The notes: generated by a model from the letters alone, not told the origin. DNA of 64,000 nt from an uncultured Bacteroidales bacterium (GCA_947166105.1 CAMVCZ010000007.1:1-64000), one strand, 5' to 3'; positions 47,835 through 57,310 are shown, numbered from the stretch's first letter. A program made the numbers and translations.

Positions 47835-47873
47835 GAGTGTTATTGTCGGAACAAATCATCCAATACAACCATA
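47835..47873 (-). pseudogene. 3' remnant of a second ATPase paralog
   Basis: AGTGTTATTGTCGGAACAAATCATCCAATACAACC encodes VVLDDLFRQ*, matching the 3' end VVMDDLFRQ* of 46297-47724. Confidence 0.65.
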
Positions 47874-47892
47874 AACAAAAGCAGCTGCCACG

Positions 47893-47917
47893 GTGCTTCG
47901 ACAGGCTCAGCAACCTT
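47893..47917. repeat. REP-like GTGCTTCGACAGGCTCAGCAACCTT
   Basis: Matches the TTCGACAGGCTCAG core at 1790. Confidence 0.75.
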
Positions 47918-47919
47918 GT

Positions 47920-48038
47920 GACAGCCCTACACCATCCTGCTCAGGCTGTATGAGTGTCGTACCACGGCTGCCGCATTAATCATTAGTGCATTGAAAATGT
48001 TGGTATTCAGGACTTTTGGATTTGCGAATTCGGAAGAA
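47920..48038. repeat. dispersed ~120-bp repeat, copy 2
   Basis: See 46084-46205. Confidence 0.75.
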
Positions 48039-48115
48039 CGGAAAGACAAAAAAGCCACCCCTATTTGCTCCGTTACAGAACTTCAGGGGTGACTAATATG
48101 CATTAAATCGTTCAA

Positions 48116-50287
48116 TTATTGAAACACAAGTGATGCTGTTTTAGTTAGAGATGGACCACCTGGTGGTGTAACAACTACCGTACAAACATCATATACACCA
48201 GAATAAGAACCAGGCACATATAATGTAGCATCAAAATATGGATTATCTGTTTGAATGGTTTGGCTCTGTGAATTAGTATAGCCATCAGTTCCAACAATGC
48301 TCATCGTAATTAGAGTACCTATTGGCAGACATGAAAGATGGGCTATGGCTTCATAACCTTGATAAGCCACTGGTGCTGAAGGTATCAATTCAAATGAATT
48401 AATAGCCGGATCACCGCCGCTATCTACATAAAGAGGACTTGGTGAACCAGTTCCATATTCGTACCAAATTCCAGACCCATATACATTATGAGGTAGTGCG
48501 TTCAAAACAGGAACCAATTTGATTGGATCAGTCCAATTAAAATCAAGTGCTCTAAACAATTCACAGAAAACTTCACTTAAACTTGGGGCACCAGGAGATG
48601 GTGAATAACCTAACGTGCTACAATAGTATGTAAGAGCTGCACTAACACCTTCACAAACCACAAGGAATGCTGCTGCCGCTGGAGCAGAAACACCTGCGGA
48701 AGCAATGGCTGCTGAGATTGAAACACAAATGTATTGTATTCCTGCAGGCCCCGCTCCTTCAATTATTGGACATACGTAATCATTTAATGCTCCTAAAACA
48801 TCATTACAAATATCAGCAGCATTTATATTATGATGGGTAAAAAGGCCATCAGGAATCGTATAAATGTACCTGTTATCTACATAATGTGAACAGGGCAAAG
48901 ACCCAATAAAATAGTCGTAAACTCCAATTTCTTTATAAACATTCACCCAATATGTTCCATAGCCTTGCATACCACCACATGCAGTTCCATAAAGAGAACC
49001 TTGCACACTTTTTGAACTAGGATGATACAACTCATTCTTTATTATCGGATTATCGTTTATTGTCATGGAAACATTGCCATTTCTAGTTGAATTTGAAGTA
49101 TGTGATATTCTCTCCTGCCTTCCTTCATCAAAATAAACAATCGTATTCAACTGTTCACCAGTTTCAGGATAAATCAGAGTTAAGGCAGCAGAACTTTCAT
49201 CAAGCCATTCAAGCAACATTCTTACACCGTTTGGCGCAATGTAGTCGTATGGACGGTTTTGGTCATCAAATTTAATGATAGTACGGCCTTCTGCATCATG
49301 TTGATGAATGATTAATTCCCTTACGTTTACAGGTTTCGCATTGGCATCTTTGTCACCATACACCATAATACTGTCATGGTCTTGAGTATATATCAAAGCA
49401 ATAATCTGGTCGTATGGATTTGTACTACCATATACTTGGTAATAATTTGGTTCGCCCTCAATTTGCAAGGTGTTCAAACATTTTATTCCGTTACGAACCA
49501 CTTCAGCCAAGCCACTATCCATTTCTTCGGTAGCAAGAACCTCTTCGCCATTAAGCACTTCCATCGTAAAGCCTTGAGCCAAAGTACCCACTGGCAACAC
49601 AATGAAGAATTCAGATGTAGTAGTAGCGGAAAGTGTCACATCACAAGTCAAGGTAATTACATTTGTGCCCGTATTTCCCTCGGCAGGAACCAACACTGGT
49701 TCATCTACAGTGCAGTCAATCACTTCAAAGGCACCATTGAGTTTTTCGTTTTCATCGCAAGATGTAATTCGAACGCCATCAATGTGCACATTGTCTCCTT
49801 GAAGTCTGATACCCAAACCACCACAAAGGTTTTTGAAAGACAGGTTTTCATTATCAGAGCACGCGACCATGGGGTTGGCACCATTTGCAAAAGTGCCAAC
49901 ATTCATGCCAAGGTTTTGTGTGGAAGGCAAATCAATACTCACCTTGTTACCATTAATTACAGCACTTGAAGGATATGCCGCTTTGAAAGGCACGGTCAAA
50001 TCAAATTCGTCTGATGTGTTGAACATTCCATTTGTAGTACCCGCACCCGATTGAAGATTGAAAACGGAGGTCTCTCCATTACCATTGGCTATGACAATCT
50101 GGTCACCTGATAGCCATTTAATTTGTCCATTTGCTGGGTTTAGGGCCGTCTTGGCATTGCCTTGTCCACCTTGTTGTTCAATTGAAGCCGTGAAAACAGT
50201 TTTTCCAGCCTCTTTCTTGTCCTTGTTGCACGAAAAGAGCATTAGAAGGCTCAATAATGCAATCGTTGATAGTGTTAATTTCTTCAT
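48116..50287 (-). CDS. large secreted lipoprotein, fimbrillin-like N-terminal region
   Basis: Lipobox LLMLFSCNKDKK; TALNPANGQIKWLSGDQIVIANGNGETSVFNL, AAYPSSAVINGNKVSIDLPSTQN. Confidence 0.75.
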   Translation of the reverse strand: MKKLTLSTIALLSLLMLFSCNKDKKEAGKTVFTASIEQQGGQGNAKTALNPANGQIKWLSGDQIVIANGNGETSVFNLQSGAGTTNGMFNTSDEFDLTVPFKAAYPSSAVINGNKVSIDLPSTQNLGMNVGTFANGANPMVACSDNENLSFKNLCGGLGIRLQGDNVHIDGVRITSCDENEKLNGAFEVIDCTVDEPVLVPAEGNTGTNVITLTCDVTLSATTTSEFFIVLPVGTLAQGFTMEVLNGEEVLATEEMDSGLAEVVRNGIKCLNTLQIEGEPNYYQVYGSTNPYDQIIALIYTQDHDSIMVYGDKDANAKPVNVRELIIHQHDAEGRTIIKFDDQNRPYDYIAPNGVRMLLEWLDESSAALTLIYPETGEQLNTIVYFDEGRQERISHTSNSTRNGNVSMTINDNPIIKNELYHPSSKSVQGSLYGTACGGMQGYGTYWVNVYKEIGVYDYFIGSLPCSHYVDNRYIYTIPDGLFTHHNINAADICNDVLGALNDYVCPIIEGAGPAGIQYICVSISAAIASAGVSAPAAAAFLVVCEGVSAALTYYCSTLGYSPSPGAPSLSEVFCELFRALDFNWTDPIKLVPVLNALPHNVYGSGIWYEYGTGSPSPLYVDSGGDPAINSFELIPSAPVAYQGYEAIAHLSCLPIGTLITMSIVGTDGYTNSQSQTIQTDNPYFDATLYVPGSYSGVYDVCTVVVTPPGGPSLTKTASLVFQ

Positions 50288-50299
50288 AACGCATTGATT

Positions 50300-50455
50300 T
50301 TATGGCCAATTAATATTGGTCAGGTTCATACTTTCCGTTCCGCCTCTTGTGCCATCTGCAGAGCTACATAAGACACCTTGGGCCTCGATTTCTATGATCT
50401 CCGCTTTCGGAGTCTCATAGGTTTGCCCTTTCGGGTTGTTACCAAAATACTTCAT
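50300..50455 (-). CDS. small (~51 aa) peptide preceding the fimbrillin-like lipoprotein
   Basis: MKYFGNNPKGQTYETPKAEIIEIEAQGVLCSSADGTRGGTESMNLTNINWP; ORF extends to 50515. Confidence 0.55.
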   Translation of the reverse strand: MKYFGNNPKGQTYETPKAEIIEIEAQGVLCSSADGTRGGTESMNLTNINWP

Positions 50456-50549
50456 AGATTTGTTTGTTTTTGTTTTGCCTCCAAGACTCAAAAAGGCGTG
50501 ATTCATCACAGGCAAAGAGAGCGGAGCCTCCCAAACTTATCCTTATTTC

Positions 50550-50703
50550 CGACTGTTGGGCTTGCACTCCCTGAAAAGAAAAATAATGAATAACGGGACT
50601 GCTCCACTGATTATGTTGAGTAAATAACACGCCAACATAACAGTGAAAGCAACTACCCTTCAACAACCTTCCTTTCATTTGTGAGTGTGCAAGTCCACAG
50701 TCG
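50550..50703 (-). ncRNA. long two-tier inverted repeat, candidate structured 5' leader
   Basis: Outer arms CGACTGTTGGGCTTGCACTCCC / GTGAGTGTGCAAGTCCACAGTCG; inner CACTGATTATGTTG / CAACATAACAGTG. Confidence 0.55.
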
Positions 50704-50886
50704 AGGAACAAAGCGAAGAATGCGCTTTCTCTGGCCGTTCCGATTTCTCCCGGAAAGGCGGGGCAAAAATAGATAAAATTTCTTTTGGGTGGAGGAAAAA
50801 AAACAAATCTTTCACAAATCTGCCAGAAACGCCGTTTCCATTTGGAGAATATTGGTAATTTTGCGGCAAATTAAGAAGGATAGATA

Positions 50887-51231
50887 ATGACAACATTGGC
50901 ACAAAAAATCACAGAGACACCTATGGCTCCATATATGGCTTTATTACAGGCCATGAGCCATGAGGAAAAGCGGATAGTGGTCATGTTCCTGATAGAGACG
51001 ATGAATGAGCAGGAAAGCGACATTGACGAGATACGCAGAAAACTAAATGTCCCCGAATCGCCAAAGACAAAATGGTTTCGCGAACACTCGACCACTGGGC
51101 TCAAATGGAACAAGTTGGAGGCTTGGAGCCGCCTGACCGAGAAGCAACGCGAAGAAGCCACGCGCTTGAATCTGTCGGCTGAAGACATGGACGAGCGGAC
51201 ATTTTACATCATAGAAAAACACATGAGATGA
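50887..51231 (+). CDS. putative antitoxin partner of PIN protein
   Basis: Small ORF with 4-bp ATGA overlap with the PIN gene; promoter context similar to 57544. Confidence 0.65.
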   Translation: MTTLAQKITETPMAPYMALLQAMSHEEKRIVVMFLIETMNEQESDIDEIRRKLNVPESPKTKWFREHSTTGLKWNKLEAWSRLTEKQREEATRLNLSAEDMDERTFYIIEKHMR

Positions 51232-51644
51232 AGCGCGTTTTCCTCGACACGAACATTCTGATGGATGCCATAGAGTTTCGTCAACATGGGGCAGAAGCCA
51301 ATCTGCTGTTGGACATGAGTCGTGCCAACATAATCCAAACTTGTGTTGCGGTGATGTCATTTTCAACGCTTTCTTATCTTCTGCGCCGCCGCACAAAAGA
51401 AGACATTCACCAGATTTTTGAGAATCTTGCTGATGCCATTGAGATTCTGCCAATGGACAACGAGCAATTCATTGAAAGTATGGCATTTGGTCCAGTACAA
51501 GATTTCGAAGACATGATGCAATACCAATGCGCCAAAGCCAACGGCTGCGATGTCATCATAACGAACAATGGTAAGGACTACGCCGAGTTTTGCGACCTGC
51601 CTTTTATGACTGCCACAGAGTTTTTGAAGGAATTAGGCAATTAA
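51228..51644 (+). CDS. PIN domain protein (VapC-like toxin)
   Basis: MKRVFLDTNILMDAIEFR, acidic pocket EDMMQYQCAKANGCDVIITNNGKDY. Confidence 0.88.
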   Translation: MKRVFLDTNILMDAIEFRQHGAEANLLLDMSRANIIQTCVAVMSFSTLSYLLRRRTKEDIHQIFENLADAIEILPMDNEQFIESMAFGPVQDFEDMMQYQCAKANGCDVIITNNGKDYAEFCDLPFMTATEFLKELGN

Positions 51645-51745
51645 AATACGATAAGCATGATACATCAACTAAACACTTTAGTCTCGTAATGTTTAACTGA
51701 GTGGCGCAAATAGACATGGCGACCGCTCGCAACATTCGAGACACA

Positions 51746-51994
51746 ATGAGTAGAAGCAAGAAAAAGTCACCTGCCAGCACCTGTTGCTGCTGCAAGTCAC
51801 AAAAGCGTGGAAAACAATTCTGCAACCGCAAGTTTCGCCGCCGCGAACGAATGATGATGGGCAAAGGCAAATATGACCGACTGCCGAACAAACCAATTGA
51901 AGTTACAGACCCGTGGGATTTAGGCGGCGACGGCAAAACCTTCTGGGGGTTCAGCCCCGATGAAGATTGGTTCATCCGTCTGATGCGCAAATGA
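51746..51994 (+). CDS. small basic Cys-rich hypothetical protein
   Basis: MSRSKKKSPASTCCCCKSQKRGKQFCNRKFRRRERMMMGKGKYDRLPNKPIEVTDPWDLGGDGKTFWGFSPDEDWFIRLMRK. Confidence 0.45.
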   Translation: MSRSKKKSPASTCCCCKSQKRGKQFCNRKFRRRERMMMGKGKYDRLPNKPIEVTDPWDLGGDGKTFWGFSPDEDWFIRLMRK

Positions 51995-52016
51995 AGATTT
52001 GTTTTCTCTAAACACC

Positions 52017-54284
52017 TCACCGCGAAGTCACTTTATAACGCCTGACCTTCCCATCTTTCCAAGAACATTCCACCACCTTGTCGCCACGGGCGCAAAGCCC
52101 TTTGAAATGGCCATCCTTCCATACCGAAGGCAAAGCGGGGAGCAATTCAATTCTTCCATCATGGCTTTGCAAAAGCATCTCGGCGATGCCAGCCGTGCCG
52201 CCGAAGTTGCCATCGATTTGGAACGGTGGATGGGCGCAAAAGAGGTTGGGATAGGTGCCTGCACGATGCTTGCCGTCAGGTCGGATAGCGGGTTCCAATA
52301 GGTTTCTCAAGAGTTGATAAGCATGGTCGCCGTCGCCGAGGCGTGCCCAAAAACAGATTTTCCACGCCCTCGACCAGCCTGTGCCTTCGTCGCCACGGCG
52401 GCGCAAGGTCTCGCGGCAGGCATCCATTAATTCCGGCGTTTTCGATTGGGTGAGCATCGTGCCGGGATACAGCCCAAACAAGTGCGACACATGCCTGTGC
52501 TTCGGCTCCACTTCCTTGTAATCCTTCAGCCATTCCTGCAAATAACCCGCCTCGCTGACCTGCATCGGCGGAAAATGGGATTTCGCTGCTTGCAGGCTTT
52601 CAGCAAAAGCCGCATCCACACCCAAAATCTCCGCCGACTGACAAACTGCATCATACAACTCACTGACAATCTGCACATCCATCGTGCTGCCCATGCATAC
52701 ACTGACGGCGGTGCTGTCGTTGAGCCAAAAGGCATTTTCGGGGGAAGTGGTCGGGGCGGTGACGAGCCAGCCGTGTTCGGGTTCCTCTATCATCGCATCG
52801 AGGAAAAACTGCGCGGCTTCTTTCATTAATGGATAGGCTTCTCGCAGAAAATCAACATCTTGAGTAAACTCGTAATGCTGCCAAGCGTGCAAAGCCAACC
52901 AAGCCCCGCCCGTGTTGGTTGCGCCCCAGGAGGGATGCTCGCCCGGCACGGTGAAGCCCCACGGATTGCAGACCACATGCGCCGTCCAACCTCGCGCTCC
53001 GTAAAAGTCGCGGGCGGTTTTGCTTCCCGAAGGCATCAGCCCTTCGGCAAAACAGATTAAGGGCAAATGCAGTTCCGAAAGGTTGCAGACCTCGCACGGC
53101 CAGTGGTTCATTTCGACATTGATATTCAGGTGATAGTCGCCGTTCCAAGGGGTTTGTATGGTGTTGGCCCACAGCCCTTGCAGGTTGGGCGGCAAAAGAT
53201 CCTCTCGGGTGGAACTGATGAGCAAATAACGCCCGAAATGGAAATAACACACGGGCAGCCAAGGGTCGTCGTTCACGAGGAAGTCTTTCCGATGGTCTTC
53301 CAAAGTAAGGTCTTGATTCTCTTTTGGTTCGCCAATCTGCAACTCCACGCGGTCAAATAGTTCGTGGTGAGCTTTCAGATGGTCTTTTTTCACGGCATCA
53401 AAGCCTTTTGCAATGGCCTTTTGCAGGTGTTCGTTGACATAGATTTCAGGATTGTCGCACATAAAATCGGTGGCGGCACAAAAATAGATAATCGTTTCAT
53501 TATTATCTGTAACCGACTGTGCTTTAGCGTAATACTTCATTCCTTCCACGCCTTCAACACGGCTGTCCAGTTGGCCGCGCATAACAATACCGTCCGCATC
53601 GGTGAAGACTTCGGCTTTTTCGGGGCGGGAAAGGCTTATTGTGAACGGAGCGCAGGTCGTTGGGCTTGTCGAAATGCCGTCATTGTTTTGGGTCGGCCCT
53701 TCGACAGGCTCAGGGACCTTAAGTTTAATCACCGCCACATCATCCCGACGCGAAAGAAAAGCCTCGCGCTCATAATGTTGGCCACCTTTTTCAAAAGAAA
53801 CCTTGTGGATAGCATCGTTGAGGCAAAGTGTTCTTTTATAATTGGTTACAGAATCGGCATTAGGATAATGATAATTAATTGTCATGTTGCCCAAGGTCTG
53901 GTAGCAGCCGAAGGGGACTTTGGCACCTTGTCCGTGGCCCGAGCCTTCGCCGCCACAGACAAAAGTCTCGTACATCAGGTTTTGGGCTTCGTCGTTCTTG
54001 CCTTCTTTCAACAGCCTTTGGATTTCGGGCAACGATTCCAAAGCCTTGGGGTTGCTGTCATCGCTTGGTGCGCCGCTCCATAAAGTGATGTCGTTCAGCA
54101 CGATGGTTTCCTTTTCAATGCCGCCGTCAGGCATCATACCGAGATGTCCGTTGCCCAAAGGGAAACATTCTTCCCAGATTTGGGCGGGTTGGGTCATAAC
54201 CAAGTTCCATTGTTCCTTTTCAACTTGCTCATTACAAGCGAATAAGAAGAAAGAAAGAACAAATATCCATAATAGTTTCTTCAT
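52017..54284 (-). CDS. glycoside hydrolase family 95 (alpha-L-fucosidase-like)
   Basis: [109 protein letters not shown]. Confidence 0.95.
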   Translation of the reverse strand: MKKLLWIFVLSFFLFACNEQVEKEQWNLVMTQPAQIWEECFPLGNGHLGMMPDGGIEKETIVLNDITLWSGAPSDDSNPKALESLPEIQRLLKEGKNDEAQNLMYETFVCGGEGSGHGQGAKVPFGCYQTLGNMTINYHYPNADSVTNYKRTLCLNDAIHKVSFEKGGQHYEREAFLSRRDDVAVIKLKVPEPVEGPTQNNDGISTSPTTCAPFTISLSRPEKAEVFTDADGIVMRGQLDSRVEGVEGMKYYAKAQSVTDNNETIIYFCAATDFMCDNPEIYVNEHLQKAIAKGFDAVKKDHLKAHHELFDRVELQIGEPKENQDLTLEDHRKDFLVNDDPWLPVCYFHFGRYLLISSTREDLLPPNLQGLWANTIQTPWNGDYHLNINVEMNHWPCEVCNLSELHLPLICFAEGLMPSGSKTARDFYGARGWTAHVVCNPWGFTVPGEHPSWGATNTGGAWLALHAWQHYEFTQDVDFLREAYPLMKEAAQFFLDAMIEEPEHGWLVTAPTTSPENAFWLNDSTAVSVCMGSTMDVQIVSELYDAVCQSAEILGVDAAFAESLQAAKSHFPPMQVSEAGYLQEWLKDYKEVEPKHRHVSHLFGLYPGTMLTQSKTPELMDACRETLRRRGDEGTGWSRAWKICFWARLGDGDHAYQLLRNLLEPAIRPDGKHRAGTYPNLFCAHPPFQIDGNFGGTAGIAEMLLQSHDGRIELLPALPSVWKDGHFKGLCARGDKVVECSWKDGKVRRYKVTSR
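53692..53720. repeat. intragenic REP-like repeat in GH95 gene
   Basis: GTCGGCCCTTCGACAGGCTCAGGGACCTT, matches 1779-1805; encodes [10 protein letters not shown]. Confidence 0.85.
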
Positions 54285-54296
54285 ATTCATTATTCT

Positions 54297-54475
54297 TTTG
54301 GAAAAATAAGCACATTATTTCCGCTTATTTTGCAAAAATAGGTATTTTTAGTGAAAAACAAGACAAAATTAAACATTATCAATTCTTGTTTTTCCATTAT
54401 ATTTATTTGATAAACAAATATTTACAATCACTTTTCCAAATAAGCAGTTTTTATCCGCTTATTTTTCCAATGGAG
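54297..54475. repeat. two inverted-repeat pairs (core GCTTATTTTTCC) upstream of GH95
   Basis: GGAAAAATAAGCACATTATTTCCGCTTATTTT and TTCCAAATAAGCAGTTTTTATCCGCTTATTTTTCC. Confidence 0.75.
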
Positions 54476-54575
54476 GAAATTTAAGATCCAGCATTACCAT
54501 CGTCACCCCGACCATCAAAAAAACGGCGCCGAAATCTTCCAGCGCCGTCTTTCAATTGCAAGTTCAAGATGGATA

Positions 54576-57119
54576 TTATTCGATGACAATCCGCTGCGTC
54601 TTCACTTCATCGCCTTTGATGAGCCGCAAAACGTACACGCCTTGAGTCATCCCATTGGTGGAAATGTTGCGTGCAACATCCGCACTAACAATGATATGCC
54701 CTGCCATATCCACGATTTGCAGCGTGGCATCGGCATTGGCATCCGAAACGATGATGCTTCCATTGCTAATGAAGGCAAAAGGCGCTCCATCGTCGCCGTC
54801 AGCGTCCCCGCTGACGGAAAACACGAGGCGGAAACGGGAGGCGTAGTCAGTCGTTTTGGCAGTGAAGGTGTAAGTGGCGGGTTGGGAATCCCCCTTGCCC
54901 CCTTTGCAAAGGGGGAGCAGGTCGATGTCGGTGCCGGTTAGGTTGTCAATAAGGTGCAGATAGTCAAACTCCGCGTTCTCGGCTTTGATGCTGATTGTGT
55001 ATTCCCCATTCTCCGTGGCCTCAAAGTTCAGCGGCATTTCGCCCTGCTTCTCGGCGCAGGCAATGGCGTAATCTTCATTGCCTTGCGGAATGTAGAGTTT
55101 CGCGTTGTCCTTGTTGAAAACGAACTTGCCCAATTCGTCACCTTCGTTGAAACTCACGATGGCCTTGTCTAAAACGGCTGCTGAGCTTGTCGAAGCACCG
55201 CGTGTGTTGGTTTGCGCAACCGCGATTTGTAATGAGCCGTTGTTTTGGCCTTGCGTTTCGGGTGCGGTCTTGCTGAAGGTAACAGACTCGCCCGTGTTCT
55301 CCGCTTTCACCATTACGCCCGTGCAAGCGGGAATGGCCGTTTCCATTGAAACCGCAACCGGCTCGATGGCCGAGCCGTCTTCGTTCATCGTGTAGTAACT
55401 CTTGTTGGCATAGGCACTAACGGGGAACGGATTGCCCACCAAATTCCAACCTGCAAAAGAGGCATTGGCATCATAGACAAGTTCCACATTTTTCGTTTCG
55501 TCCTCATTGAACGTGTCTTTAAAAATGAGGTTCACTTCTTCGGCATTGGCGTATAGGTAGCCTTGGCCATTCACGAGATTGAAGTTGTTAGCCTTATAGT
55601 TTCTCCATTCGGCGTTTTCGGTTTGGTCGAAACGGTAGAGGTCGTATGTGCCAGTAGTGGGAATCATGTCGTCGATTTCAGTTGGAGCGGTGTTTTCTGC
55701 AAGTGGTGAGGCGATGAAATGCCATCCACCGTTTTCGCTATGGGCTGAGATAGTGGTGTGTGAAATTGGTTGCATTTTGTGTGCATAAAAACTCCAATTT
55801 GTAGTTGTTTTATAATCTTCCAATGATTCATAGGGAACATACATAACATAGTTTGAGTTAACGGAGAAAGGGAATGCACTATATGCCAGCACTGGAATCT
55901 CAACTGATAATACAGTAACAGTATTGAGGCTTCTACAATTATATGCAAAGTAGTTTCCTATTGATTCCACAGATTTACCTATTGTGATAGAAGAAAGGTT
56001 TGTACAACCATCAAACAGGCTTTCGTTTATTGAAGTCAATGAATTGCCAATAGTTGCAGAAACAAGTCCATTACAATATCTAAAACTCCCTTGGCCTATT
56101 TCGATTACTGAGTTTGGAATTATCAAAGATCCAGTAAAGCCCCAACAATTATTAAAACAATCTTCGCCAATCGATGTTACCGAATTGGACAGGATTATGC
56201 CATCAAAGCCATAACAACTATGGAAAGCCCTGTTACCTATCGATGTGACAGCATTAGGGATTATTAAAGATCCAGCGAAGCCACAACAGTTTCTGAATGC
56301 GACTTCTCCAATTATAGTCAACGAATCACTAAGATTCAATGTGCCATTAAAATTGCTGCAATTATAAAAAGCATAACCACCAATTGATGTAACCGTATTG
56401 GGAATTGACAGAGAACCTGTAAAGCCACTACAATCTTGAAATGTGGTTCGATTAATTGTAACGAGTGTGTTTGGTAGAGTAAGGGAACCATCAAAACCGC
56501 TACATTCTCTAAATGCACCTTCACCGATAGTTGTTACAGAATTTGGTATTATTAGGCTACCTGAAAAACCACTGCATTGAAAGAAAGCATAGGATTCAAT
56601 AGTTTCTACCGAATTAGGGATACATAAGTCTCCAATGAACCCATTGCAACCTTGAAAAGCACCATGAAAAAAGCCTCCCCCTATGGTAGTTACCGAGTTT
56701 GGAATGACCAAGTTTCCATTAAAACCACTACACCCAGAAAATGCACTGGAGCTTATAGTACTCACAGAGTTTGGAATAATCAAAGAACCTGTAAGACCAT
56801 TACAATTATAAAAAGCACATTGTCCAATAGAGGATACCAAATAATCATTATCATTATAACGGACAATTGAAGGCAAAACAATAATCCCAATGGGCTTTTC
56901 ATCACTATTGGGCCAAGGATTAAATGGATTTGAATACTCTCCTGGATATGTCAACTCCACATAATGGTTTTCAGCATCAATTATGTTGTAATACAATGTC
57001 TGCCCCGTTTCACAAACCGCCGAAAAATCGTATGCATACGTTTTCCCAGCCACTCCTAAAAGCAGCGCAATCATCACGGCTTTAGCCGTCATTCCAAATT
57101 GTAAAAATCTCTTTTTCAT
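54576..57119 (-). CDS. BspA-like leucine-rich repeat protein with C-terminal T9SS-type sorting region
   Basis: Repeated GSLIIPNSVTTIGEGAFRECSGF LRR_5 units; C-terminus LQIVDMAGHIIVSADVARNISTNGMTQGVYVLRLIKGDEVKTQRIVIE. Confidence 0.88.
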   Translation of the reverse strand: MKKRFLQFGMTAKAVMIALLLGVAGKTYAYDFSAVCETGQTLYYNIIDAENHYVELTYPGEYSNPFNPWPNSDEKPIGIIVLPSIVRYNDNDYLVSSIGQCAFYNCNGLTGSLIIPNSVSTISSSAFSGCSGFNGNLVIPNSVTTIGGGFFHGAFQGCNGFIGDLCIPNSVETIESYAFFQCSGFSGSLIIPNSVTTIGEGAFRECSGFDGSLTLPNTLVTINRTTFQDCSGFTGSLSIPNTVTSIGGYAFYNCSNFNGTLNLSDSLTIIGEVAFRNCCGFAGSLIIPNAVTSIGNRAFHSCYGFDGIILSNSVTSIGEDCFNNCWGFTGSLIIPNSVIEIGQGSFRYCNGLVSATIGNSLTSINESLFDGCTNLSSITIGKSVESIGNYFAYNCRSLNTVTVLSVEIPVLAYSAFPFSVNSNYVMYVPYESLEDYKTTTNWSFYAHKMQPISHTTISAHSENGGWHFIASPLAENTAPTEIDDMIPTTGTYDLYRFDQTENAEWRNYKANNFNLVNGQGYLYANAEEVNLIFKDTFNEDETKNVELVYDANASFAGWNLVGNPFPVSAYANKSYYTMNEDGSAIEPVAVSMETAIPACTGVMVKAENTGESVTFSKTAPETQGQNNGSLQIAVAQTNTRGASTSSAAVLDKAIVSFNEGDELGKFVFNKDNAKLYIPQGNEDYAIACAEKQGEMPLNFEATENGEYTISIKAENAEFDYLHLIDNLTGTDIDLLPLCKGGKGDSQPATYTFTAKTTDYASRFRLVFSVSGDADGDDGAPFAFISNGSIIVSDANADATLQIVDMAGHIIVSADVARNISTNGMTQGVYVLRLIKGDEVKTQRIVIE
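54887..54916. repeat. intragenic REP-like palindrome CCCCCTTGCCCCCTTTGCAAAGGGGGAGCAG
   Basis: CCCCCTTTGCAAAGGGGG perfect palindrome within the LRR protein gene (encodes LLPLCKGGKGDSQ). Confidence 0.8.
55181..55200. repeat. intragenic REP-like CTGAGCTTGTCGAAGCACCG
   Basis: Inverse of the TTCGACAGGCTCAG core; encodes RGASTSSAA. Confidence 0.7.
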
Positions 57120-57160
57120 TTTATTAGTGTTTAATTGTTATTGTTCATTTTCAACCGACA

Positions 57161-57310
57161 TAAAAAACAGCGTGGAATCAATCCCTTGCCTGAACCTCGG
57201 GTTACCACGCCCACACCTCAAACAAGTTTTCCACGCCGTAGCAACTACGGCATTTGTAACTTGTCTTTGAGGTGTCCCCGAAGGGACTGGGTGGTAAATT
57301 GAGGTTCAAA
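57161..57310 (-). ncRNA. long two-tier inverted repeat with minus-strand T-run, candidate structured 5' leader
   Basis: TGAACCTCGGGTTACCACGCCCACACCTCAAACAAGTT / AACTTGTCTTTGAGGTGT..GGGTGGTAAATTGAGGTTCA; inner GCCGTAGCAACTACGGC. Confidence 0.7.

Noticed and set aside
57161-57310. T-box riboswitch (GGGCGTGGTAACCCGAGG resembles AGGGTGGNACCGCG)
   Set aside because: Match is imperfect, no specifier stem was recognised, and the downstream gene is a secreted LRR protein rather than aminoacylation or amino-acid metabolism.
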